DNA of 64,000 nt. It comes from Impatiens glandulifera. Lineage: Eukaryota; Streptophyta; Magnoliopsida; Ericales; Balsaminaceae. The position numbers were made by a program, and so were the translations under genes. The DNA lies in NCBI RefSeq assembly GCF_907164915.1, contig NC_061862.1, positions 4,964,358 through 5,028,357 of the forward strand, given 5' to 3'. Of the stretch, positions 20,958 to 29,072 are shown piece by piece. Numbering within the stretch: position 1 is the stretch's first letter; the number at the start of each line of letters is the position of its first letter. The notes under the pieces are model-generated. The model was not told where the DNA came from. It ran no database searches and saw only the letters and a program-made list of their open reading frames with translations.

Positions 20958-22805
20958 ATGTATCAAGATAGGCCTCCAATGCTAGAAGGTGATGACTTTG
21001 CCAACTGGAAGGCACGCATGCACCTGCATCTAGTCACCTTGGATGATGAAATGGAATCCATTCTAACCGAAGGACCTATAGTCATTGATAAAGACAGAAA
21101 AGAATGGACGGCTGAAGACAGGAGAAGGAACAATCTGGACAACCATGCAAGAAACCGGATCTCCAACAGCGTGGACAGAAATACATACTGCAAGATCAGA
21201 GATTGCACAACCGCGAAGGAGACTTGGAACACGGTCATCCAGATCTTTGAAGGAAATGAAAGAACCAAAGAAAACAAGATAATGGTGGCCACACAGAGGT
21301 TTGAAAGCATCAAAATGAAACCAGGGGAAAGTATGAAGGAATACAGTGACCGGTTCACTGGTGTATTAGATGAGTTGGCAAATCTGGGCAAGAAATACGA
21401 CAACAAAGAGGTCATCATGAAGGTTTTGAGGTCTCTTCCAAGTGCCTGGGATATAAAGACGATGGTCATGAGAGAATCAAAGAGCCTACGCAAGATGAAA
21501 TTATACGATGTATTCGAAGATCTTAAGGCATATGAGTTCGAGATGAATTCCAGAACTGAAGAAGAAGTCTCGGCCTCAACGTCAACCAGAGCATTGTTCA
21601 CATCTACGGAACCGGCCGCACCCGTCCCTGCGCCTATATCTACATCTGCACCGGTACCGATTCCTGCACCTGCACCGATCAGAACCGCCGAACAGTTTAC
21701 TGAGGACGCCATGGCAATGCTTGCACAGAAGTTTGGGAGGTTCATGAAAAGGAGCCAACCGACAAACAACTACTATGGTGACAAATCCAATGTAAGATGC
21801 TATAACTGTAACTGTATGGGACATTTTAAGTGGGAATGCAGGAAACCAAGGAGAGACACACAGAAACCAGACTACCAAAATAATCGGAACAACTATCAAC
21901 AAACCGGTGAAGGAAGTGAAGTACCGAAAGCACTGATAGCCGATGATGGAGGAAGTCTATGGGCTCACAGTGACAGTGACGATGACCTCACATGTCTCAT
22001 GGCAAATGAGGAACAGGTATTTGACTCTCCCTGTGATGAATTTACTAAAGATGAGTTATATGAAGCATTGAATGACATGGTAGAAGAATATAAGAACCTA
22101 TTGACCATGTTACCTAAGCACCTCAACATCAAAACCGATCCCATCGTACCTATCCCAGTAGAACCAGAGGTACCTATCATAGCCGAACCGGAAGCCATAC
22201 AACCTGATGATACTCATACCCTAGAAACCGAATTAGACCTTAAGATCAAACAACCTAGTGAGCCGACTAGAGAACTAACCGAAAAAGAGAATGCCAGATT
22301 TCAGTATACGATGGCCGCCTATAGGAGATCTAGCGATATAGTAAAGAACCTGAATAAAGAATACAGGCATCCACGCTGTAAGAATGGCCTAGGATACACA
22401 GAGAATAGATCTAAAGACCGAAAATCCATATGGAAAGCAAAGCTTACAAAAGGAAACCTTCCCTTTATAAAATTTCTTAAGAGCACTTGTACAGCTGAAG
22501 AAGAGGAGACCGCGTATTATAGGGAAGAAAAGACAAAGTACGACTATGTTGGCCCAACCGATTCATGGCTTGACCTTGAGAAAAGGAAAGCAGAAATCCT
22601 CAAATATAAGAAAGACTTTCCTGAACCACGTAGATCAAACTATAGATCATCAAACCAAAGACCATCATCATTTAGGTCATCTGTAGGGAAACCGAAACAC
22701 ACCAGACCAAGTGTAAGGAGAACAGTTGAAACCTTAGCAAAGAAGACCGTTCGGTTTATCAAAGTTTGGGTACCTAAGGGACTAATCGCATGTGGACCCA
22801 AGTAA
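20958..22805 (+). CDS. gag: Copia Gag polyprotein
   Basis: 615 aa, forms the virus-like particle and packages the RNA. The start ATG lies 26 bp after the PBS, as in the minus-strand relative. The N-terminal part is a Copia gag (UBN2-type) domain: MLEGDDFANWKARMHLHL at about 8-25, then TTAKETWNTVIQIFEGNE, FTGVLDELANLGKKYD and VLRSLPSAWD. A Pro/Ala-rich linker follows (about 215-245). A CCHC zinc knuckle CYNCNCMGHFKWEC lies at about 281-294. The long C-terminal extension is acidic and then basic, ending FIKVWVPKGLIACGPK before TAA at 22803. The frame is intact. The following pol is in the +1 frame and does not overlap, so how the two are linked is unclear. Confidence 0.93.
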   Translation: MYQDRPPMLEGDDFANWKARMHLHLVTLDDEMESILTEGPIVIDKDRKEWTAEDRRRNNLDNHARNRISNSVDRNTYCKIRDCTTAKETWNTVIQIFEGNERTKENKIMVATQRFESIKMKPGESMKEYSDRFTGVLDELANLGKKYDNKEVIMKVLRSLPSAWDIKTMVMRESKSLRKMKLYDVFEDLKAYEFEMNSRTEEEVSASTSTRALFTSTEPAAPVPAPISTSAPVPIPAPAPIRTAEQFTEDAMAMLAQKFGRFMKRSQPTNNYYGDKSNVRCYNCNCMGHFKWECRKPRRDTQKPDYQNNRNNYQQTGEGSEVPKALIADDGGSLWAHSDSDDDLTCLMANEEQVFDSPCDEFTKDELYEALNDMVEEYKNLLTMLPKHLNIKTDPIVPIPVEPEVPIIAEPEAIQPDDTHTLETELDLKIKQPSEPTRELTEKENARFQYTMAAYRRSSDIVKNLNKEYRHPRCKNGLGYTENRSKDRKSIWKAKLTKGNLPFIKFLKSTCTAEEEETAYYREEKTKYDYVGPTDSWLDLEKRKAEILKYKKDFPEPRRSNYRSSNQRPSSFRSSVGKPKHTRPSVRRTVETLAKKTVRFIKVWVPKGLIACGPK

Positions 22806-22839
22806 ATGTGGGTACCAAATAGTTGTAAATATGTAATTT

Positions 22840-25800
22840 TTGCAGGATCCAAAGAAACGGCTAGGAAACTCTGAATGGTTCTTGGACAGCGGTTGCTCCA
22901 GACACATGACCGGAAATAGCAATCTGCTAACCGACATCAGATCAGTAACCGGTGCTCCAATTACCTTCGGTGACAACTCTAAAGGTAAAACCGTGGGCAA
23001 GGGTAAGATTGTCCATGGTAACCTAACTATTGATAATGTACTTCTAGTTGAAAACCTACGTTTTAATCTACTTAGCATTAGTCAGATGTGTGATGCCGGA
23101 TACACAGTAGAATTCCTTAAACATACATGCTTAGTTAAGAACTCTCAAGGAATAGTACTACTAACCGGAAATAGGATAGGTAATATCTACAAGGTAGACT
23201 GGAAAACTAGAGTAGAACATCCTATATGCATGATAGCTAAAACTGATCAAACCTGGCTATGGCATAAGAGACTAAACCACCTAAACATGAAAACCTTAAA
23301 CTACATTCGTGGTAAGAAACTAGTTGAGGGCATCCCGGATATAGTATTTAACCAGGATAAGGTTTGTTCAGCATGCCAGATGGGTAAACAAACTAGGTCA
23401 TCATTTAAAAGCAAAGGAAATCTCCAATCTAGCCGATGCCTAGATCTTCTTCACATGGATTTATTTGGACCAATTCAGGTCATTAGTCTAGGCGGTATGC
23501 TTTACACCATGGTAGTTATTGATGATTATTCTAGATATACATGGGTCATATTTTTACCATCTAAACGTGAAACGGTATCAAACCTAATCAACCTTCTTAA
23601 GCGTTTGCAAAATGAAAAATCAACTCGTATAAATTGCATTCGAAGCGATAGAGGTACCGAATTTACTAATAGCACATTAACTGCATATCTTGATGAATCC
23701 GGCATTAGACACGAGTTGTCTAGTGCTAGGACTCCTCAACAAAATGGCCTGGCCGAGAGAAGAAACCGGACTCTCAAGGAAGCCGCACGGTCCATGATAG
23801 CCGACTCCGGCATTGCTCAGAAATATTGGGCTGAAGCTATCAACACTGCATGCCATACACAAAATCGGTCTTTGATAAACAGATTTCACAACAAAACACC
23901 ATATGAGGTTTATTTTAACAGAGTTCCCAAACTTAAATACCTCAGGATTTTCGGTTGTAAATGTTATATTCATAATAATGGTAAAACCCAACTCACTGCC
24001 TTTGATGCAAAGACCGATACCGGCATTATGCTGGGATACTCTTCAGTAAGCAAAGCATATAGAGTATATAACAATAGAACTGCAACCATGGAGGAAACAA
24101 TTCACGTTGTTTTCGATGAATCGGTTGAAAGCAACACTGCTTCATGCTTTGATCTTCATAACAGACTGGAAAACAACGATATTCATTCTGATAGCGAAGA
24201 TGAGACCCCGGTCTTCAGGGGATTTGTCCATGACCTAATGGGTAATATTGATACCCAACCGGATCAAGCTGTTTCACAGCAGGAAGCTGACACTTCGGTC
24301 CAACCCGAGGAAGCCGGTCGGTCTGACAATCTTGGTCAGCCTACCGACATGTCTAGCCTTGATCAATTAAACGGTAACTTGGTAGACACCCTTGAACTGA
24401 ATCTCAGAAGAAACAGTAAACATCCTCCTGAGCAAATTATAGGTGACCCTTCAGAACCTGTTCGAACTAGGAGTCAACTTCTGGAAGGATATTTTAACTC
24501 TGCTTTTATATCCCAGATTGAACCGAAAAGAATAGATGAAGCATTGTCAGATCCGGACTGGATCTTGGGAATGCAAGAAGAACTAAACCAGTTCGAGAGT
24601 AGTAAAGTCTGGTACTTAGTTCCCAGACTGAAAGATAAATCGGTCATAGGAACAAGATGGGTATTCAGAAACAAACTCAATGAGGACGGTCTGGTCACGA
24701 GGAACAAAGCCAGATTAGTGGCTCAAGGCTACAAACAGGAAGAAGGCATTGACTTTGAAGAGTCATTTGCTCCTGTAGCCAGGATTGAAGCCATTAGGAT
24801 TTTTCTTGCATTTGCTGCTTTCAAAAATTTCAAAGTTTTTCAAATGGATGTTAAAAGTGCATTTCTGAACGGCGATATACGTGAAGAAGTGTACGTTGAA
24901 CAGCCACCCGGCTTCAAGAACGCTGCACTTCCAAACCATGTATACCGGCTGAACAAAGCTTTATACGGTCTAAAGCAAGCACCAAGAGCCTGGTATGATA
25001 CGCTAACCGCATTCCTATTAGAGCATGATTTCACCATCGGTTCAGTGGATAAGACCTTGTTCAAATTTGAAAAGAAGGAACATATCCTACTTGTTCAAAT
25101 CTATGTAGATGATATCATTTTTGGTTCCACTGACCCCAAGCTTTGTGACAAATTTTCAAAAATGATGACTGACAAATTTGAAATGAGTATGATGGGAGAA
25201 TTAAGTTTCTTCCTAGGTCTTCAGGTTAAGCAACTCAAGGAAGGAACATTCATCAGTCAACCGAAATATACCAAGGAGCTTCTAAAGAAATTCGGTATGG
25301 ACACCTGCTCCTCGGCGGCCACTCCAATGAGTTCATCCATTAAATTGGACAGAGATGATGAAGGGCAATCAGTAGATCAGATTGCATACCGGGGCATGAT
25401 CGGTTCCCTGCTATACCTGACAGCAAGCAGACCGGATATCCTGTTTGCAGTTGGTGTGTGTGGGAGATTTCAAGCAAATCCAAAGCAATCCCATTACACA
25501 GCCGCAAAGAGGATACTGAAGTATCTAAAGGGCACACCTGATGTCGGTCTGTGGTATCCAAAGGACTCATCATTCAATCTAACGAGCTACTCAGACGCAG
25601 ACTATGCAGGCTGCAAGATTGACAGAAAGAGCACCAGCGGAACATGTCAGTTCCTTGGTGACCGACTGGTATCATGGCATAGCAAGAAGCAGACATCCGT
25701 GGCTACATCAACCGCAGAAGCTGAATACTTGGCGGCCGGAAGTTGCTGTTCTCAACTTCTCTGGATTCAACAGCAACTGAAGGATTTCGGCATCCTAGCC

Positions 25801-26067
25801 GAAGAATCCCCGATATTCTGTGACAACACAAGTGCCATTGCGATTACATACAACCCGGTTCTCCATTCCAGAACCAAGCACATCGACATAAGGCATCATT
25901 TCATTCGGGAGCATGTCACGCTGAAGCATATCCGGCTGGAATACGTACCCACCGATCAACAAGTAGCCGATATCTTCACAAAGCCTCTACAGGAAGCTAA
26001 GTTCTCCCAATTTAGACTTACTCTCGGTTTAACCGACATCAGTCAGATCCTTCCTAAGGACACTTAA
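22840..26067 (+). CDS. pol: Copia Pol: protease, integrase, reverse transcriptase, RNase H
   Basis: About 1,075 codons, uninterrupted. In order: aspartic protease active site [13 protein letters not shown] (about 14-26); GAG-pre-integrase zinc region with HKRLNH and CSACQMGK (about 140-180); integrase core with the catalytic acids in HMDLFGP (206), RSDRGTEF (270) and NGLAERRN (306); RT with [13 protein letters not shown] (about 667) and the active site YVDDIIFGS (about 755); RNase H with [10 protein letters not shown] (about 917), [11 protein letters not shown] and CDNTSAI. All catalytic residues are present. The frame opens only after a TAA at 22834-22836. The codon at 22840 is TTG, not a likely start, and the first ATG lies beyond the protease motif. 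Pol therefore probably depends on a fusion with gag by splicing or recoding. Confidence 0.93.
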   Translation: MQDPKKRLGNSEWFLDSGCSRHMTGNSNLLTDIRSVTGAPITFGDNSKGKTVGKGKIVHGNLTIDNVLLVENLRFNLLSISQMCDAGYTVEFLKHTCLVKNSQGIVLLTGNRIGNIYKVDWKTRVEHPICMIAKTDQTWLWHKRLNHLNMKTLNYIRGKKLVEGIPDIVFNQDKVCSACQMGKQTRSSFKSKGNLQSSRCLDLLHMDLFGPIQVISLGGMLYTMVVIDDYSRYTWVIFLPSKRETVSNLINLLKRLQNEKSTRINCIRSDRGTEFTNSTLTAYLDESGIRHELSSARTPQQNGLAERRNRTLKEAARSMIADSGIAQKYWAEAINTACHTQNRSLINRFHNKTPYEVYFNRVPKLKYLRIFGCKCYIHNNGKTQLTAFDAKTDTGIMLGYSSVSKAYRVYNNRTATMEETIHVVFDESVESNTASCFDLHNRLENNDIHSDSEDETPVFRGFVHDLMGNIDTQPDQAVSQQEADTSVQPEEAGRSDNLGQPTDMSSLDQLNGNLVDTLELNLRRNSKHPPEQIIGDPSEPVRTRSQLLEGYFNSAFISQIEPKRIDEALSDPDWILGMQEELNQFESSKVWYLVPRLKDKSVIGTRWVFRNKLNEDGLVTRNKARLVAQGYKQEEGIDFEESFAPVARIEAIRIFLAFAAFKNFKVFQMDVKSAFLNGDIREEVYVEQPPGFKNAALPNHVYRLNKALYGLKQAPRAWYDTLTAFLLEHDFTIGSVDKTLFKFEKKEHILLVQIYVDDIIFGSTDPKLCDKFSKMMTDKFEMSMMGELSFFLGLQVKQLKEGTFISQPKYTKELLKKFGMDTCSSAATPMSSSIKLDRDDEGQSVDQIAYRGMIGSLLYLTASRPDILFAVGVCGRFQANPKQSHYTAAKRILKYLKGTPDVGLWYPKDSSFNLTSYSDADYAGCKIDRKSTSGTCQFLGDRLVSWHSKKQTSVATSTAEAEYLAAGSCCSQLLWIQQQLKDFGILAEESPIFCDNTSAIAITYNPVLHSRTKHIDIRHHFIREHVTLKHIRLEYVPTDQQVADIFTKPLQEAKFSQFRLTLGLTDISQILPKDT

Positions 26068-26598
26068 AAGGACAACCGGTTTCGACAGATAAAACAGGTA
26101 GTTCTTCTTAAGCTGCTGATCTTTGAATTCTCAAGATGCCTATGGAAGAACCGCCCAGCTCATCAGACAGAGTAAACCGACCGGTTACTTGGTGGAAACA
26201 CCAGCTAACCGCATCGGGATGAACAACTGATGACTGACCGGTTCGGAAGCAGGTCATCCCAGATTATTTGAATTTCGCAGATATGGAACAACTACCAATG
26301 TTTATAGATATCTGTTCTGAAATGTTGCCTTTTCAAAGAAAACTGGTCGCGCCTAGAAAGACGTGAAGATCTTTTGATATCTTTCACGGTTCAGGCCTAT
26401 GACCGACACCTAGACTGCAAACATACCTATTTTGGTGAAAAACCTTTTATCCTGCAGCTAATACATGTCATTCCATTTAATGCCTGGACAATAGGGTAGC
26501 CCCTAAACCAGTATTTAAAGAGAGCACTCTCTCACTCAAACACTCACAAGACAAAAACACCCTCTAAGGCAAAACACCCCTTCTTCCTCTAAGGCAAA
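26068..26598 (+). other. Pol to ORF A intergenic region
   Basis: 531 bp without a convincing ORF. A matching region in the minus-strand relative (about 61975-62300) shares GGCCTATGAC and CCTTTTATCCT blocks, so it has been kept as a spacer or regulatory region. The last 90 bp form the ORF A promoter and leader. Confidence 0.6.
26512..26520 (+). promoter_or_regulatory. TATA-like box before ORF A
   Basis: TATTTAAAG, 79 bp before the ORF A ATG, followed by a CT/CA-rich leader (CACTCTCTCACTC). By position it corresponds to the boxes before ORFs B and C. Weaker match than those two. Confidence 0.5.
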
Positions 26599-27312
26599 AT
26601 GTCTATCTTTACAAACATCTTACAAGTGAACTTCGAATCATGCTCCAGTACAGATCACTATGATCTATACCGAATGATCAAGCAACTGGAGGATACCGGC
26701 CTCCAGCACTTCCTGGATGATAATCAACTCATCTATCCTCAGTCAGTCATTGAGTTTTTCAACAATGCCAGGGTGTACCGTGGGACACCCTACTTCAACA
26801 CCCACATTCAATCAAAAGTGGGGGGTGCCCTCTTTGACTTCACCGAGCAAGACTTTGCTCGGTGCTTCAATCTGCCCAAACAAGGGCTCACGGACCTCCA
26901 TCCTCCAGCCGACACCAAGGCTGAAGTCTCTCTCACTCTCTCTTGGTCAGATGAGCCCGTCGATGATCATGGCTCCAAATATCCCTTGAGGGCTGAATAC
27001 CAGCTCCTCAATGACATAATTGGGAAGAGCATCCTCGGAAAAGATGTAACCTACACATATTGCACGGTAACGTTCAATATGATGGCGGCCATCATAACAA
27101 GGACGCCGGTCAACTGGTCCAGAGTGATGTTCGATACCCTGATCTGGATAATCGGTACCAGGTCGGTGGCGTTCATCCCCCAGATCAGCCGGCTGTTTGA
27201 AGAGCTCGGGGTCCCAACCTGTCCAGGCGAAGGATTGGACCGCAGCCAAGTGTTCACTAAGGAAACCATCGACTCGTTCTACGATCGGGTTGAAGAGAGG
27301 AGGAACCGTTAA
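26599..27312 (+). CDS. Accessory ORF A of the Copia element (unknown function)
   Basis: 237 aa, soluble-looking, with no signal peptide or membrane segment. It shares a roughly 220-residue domain with ORFs B and C. Landmarks: TGLQHFLDD (about 34-42), a VIEFFNNARVY-type motif (about 50-60), FNLPKQGLTDL (about 90-100), TPVNWSRVMFDTL (about 171-183), IPQISRLFEELGVP (about 195-208). Its homologue at 61258-61974 shows the same landmarks but lacks about 27 residues in the middle. The family resembles uncharacterised retroelement-linked plant proteins, perhaps what Pfam calls a putative plant transposon protein; I could not verify this. It could be a Gag-like or nucleic-acid-associated protein, or a captured host protein. 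Confidence 0.85.
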   Translation: MSIFTNILQVNFESCSSTDHYDLYRMIKQLEDTGLQHFLDDNQLIYPQSVIEFFNNARVYRGTPYFNTHIQSKVGGALFDFTEQDFARCFNLPKQGLTDLHPPADTKAEVSLTLSWSDEPVDDHGSKYPLRAEYQLLNDIIGKSILGKDVTYTYCTVTFNMMAAIITRTPVNWSRVMFDTLIWIIGTRSVAFIPQISRLFEELGVPTCPGEGLDRSQVFTKETIDSFYDRVEERRNR

Positions 27313-27821
27313 GTCACTCATTCTTGCATCCGGTCATTTTGCTTCACGTACCGGATGCACCATTAGACTATTCAACTCTGACCATATCGGCATCATCCAC
27401 GTCCACTTCGGTTTTATTTGTGCTTTCTTTAACCTCATCATTTATGTATGTCATTTTCGGTGTTGTCTCTACAAGTGTTCAGTCTCCATCTAATCCATAT
27501 CATTATGTGTTAAATGCGTTTAACAAGATAATCCAATTTAATGAGATAACTCCCAACCACCCGCATATTTAACTCCCAACTAATCTGGTCACTTTTCAAC
27601 TACCATTTACCTCGGGCCTTGCAAACCGCCGCTTCCCCATGTGATTTGACAAGGAAAAGATTCTTTTCCTTAATAAAACAAAACTGACCATCAATGCACA
27701 GATTTTCCCTCCAAAAACCGACCCTATATAAGGAGCCATTCCCTTCTCATTTCATCACACCTGAAAGTACAAAATCACTCTCTCCTCCCAAATCCCGCTT
27801 CTCTCTCTCCATACCAAAATC
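27313..27821 (+). other. ORF A to ORF B spacer
   Basis: About 0.5 kb with no supported ORF. It ends in the ORF B promoter and a pyrimidine-rich leader. Confidence 0.55.
27725..27733 (+). promoter_or_regulatory. TATA box before ORF B
   Basis: TATATAAGG, 97 bp before the ORF B ATG, followed by a leader rich in CTCTCTCC tracts. The relative on the minus strand has TATATATAAG at 60921-60930, 82 bp before its ORF B. Confidence 0.65.
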
Positions 27822-28526
27822 ATGCCTAGCAGAACTCTGGGAAATTTTTTGTGCATCGACTTCGACTCATGCACGGAAATAAGAAATTGTGATACCAAGA
27901 CAAGAATCATGTATGACTCTCTTGTTCAATCCGGCCTTCAACCATTTCTTGAGGAGGCCGGACCTATCCTTATCGATGATGTCAAGGCCTTCTTTCGAAG
28001 CGCCTGCATCAGGGGCAAGTACATCGTCTCGACTGTCCGAGACCACACCTTTTGGATCGACGAGGATGAATTTTCTTCACTCTTCGATCTACCCGCTGAG
28101 GGTTTTTCTGACTTCCCGGCCGTTCAGGACCCTGTGGGAACTGAAACCGCACTTTACCTGTCGGCCACTCATCTTCCGGTGGCACAGTTTGGGCCAAAAA
28201 CCCAACTTGCTAGTCACGGTCAGCTCTTGCTCGAAATCGTGACCAGGTCAATCCTATGTCAATCTCCTAATCAACGGTATTCCAGGAATACCTACAATAT
28301 CATGATCAACATCCTTCGCAAATCGCCCATTAACTGGTCATCGGTCATCTGGGAAAACCTAAAGAACATGGTGCTGACCAAGAAGGGTCTCGGGTATGCA
28401 CCGCATATCAGCAAGCTGATCCTTGGGTACCGACCGGAGTTCGGACCGGGCACACCGGCCACCTCCTCGAACATTCTCAACTGTGTTTCGGCAAGAGAAC
28501 GACTCTGGAGAATGCCTGTTGAATAG
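27822..28526 (+). CDS. Accessory ORF B of the Copia element (unknown function)
   Basis: 234 aa, paralogous to ORF A and to the N-terminus of ORF C. Landmarks: SGLQPFLEEAGP (about 36-47), DVKAFFRSACIRGKY (about 53-67), FDLPAEGFSDFP (about 88-99), SPINWSSVIWENLKNM (about 168-183), GYAPHISKLILGY (about 190-202), FGPGTP. It starts MPSRTLGNFLCIDFDS, and the homologue at 60138-60839 starts MSNRILRNYLCIDFDS, which supports the chosen start. Intact in both elements. No catalytic motif recognised. Confidence 0.85.
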   Translation: MPSRTLGNFLCIDFDSCTEIRNCDTKTRIMYDSLVQSGLQPFLEEAGPILIDDVKAFFRSACIRGKYIVSTVRDHTFWIDEDEFSSLFDLPAEGFSDFPAVQDPVGTETALYLSATHLPVAQFGPKTQLASHGQLLLEIVTRSILCQSPNQRYSRNTYNIMINILRKSPINWSSVIWENLKNMVLTKKGLGYAPHISKLILGYRPEFGPGTPATSSNILNCVSARERLWRMPVE

Positions 28527-29072
28527 ACTATATCTTTCGTTGTCTCTATATGCTTATTCATGTACCGAATCTTATGATCGGTTGTCTTCTTCTAATATTT
28601 CCTGAATCTCATTATCATTTCAGTTTAAATAACCGAGTCCTCTTAAATTCCTTGAACACTCATCTAAGTAACCGGTTCACATCTTCTATCTATAACCGCT
28701 TACTTGTCCGGTTTATAAAATCTGCTTAGACCTGTTAAAACACCGATAAATCAAAATATCTGAATAAGCTTAGAAACCGATCTGCCATTCGGTCTCAAAG
28801 AAATGATTGCGTGACCGATGACATAAGCAAAGAACTTCGGAGGGAAAATCTCCCGCCCAAAGACACCGCACACCGTTTCGTACAATACCACGTTCTTTCG
28901 TTTTGGAGGGAAATTTCCCGCCCATTCATGATGGGACGGTTTGGTTTCCAAACCGTGCCTATAAAAGGGGGCCTTCGTCATATTTCTCTTCATTCTCACA
29001 AATTCACTTTCTCTCTCTACACTTCTAAAATCCTTCGAAGCCGATCTCTTTCATTTTCAGAATCCTCAAAAC
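28527..29072 (+). other. ORF B to ORF C spacer
   Basis: About 0.55 kb without a supported ORF. It contains GC-rich blocks (GGAGGGAAATTTCCCGCCC-type, near 28850 and 28910) that recur in the matching spacer of the minus-strand relative (about 59780-59890). These are candidate promoter elements. Confidence 0.55.
28960..28967 (+). promoter_or_regulatory. TATA box before ORF C
   Basis: TATAAAAG, 113 bp before the ORF C ATG, followed by a CTTTCTCTCTCTAC leader. The relative has TATAAATA on the minus strand at 59755-59762, 109 bp before its ORF C: same position, different exact sequence. Confidence 0.7.

Noticed and set aside
20963..21769. 268-codon ORF antisense to gag
   Set aside because: Shadow of the gag reading frame, without own homology or promoter.
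22802..22845. 44-nt mini-intron (GTAAAT...TTGCAG) joining gag and pol
   Set aside because: Its removal puts pol out of frame and hits a TAG within a few codons.
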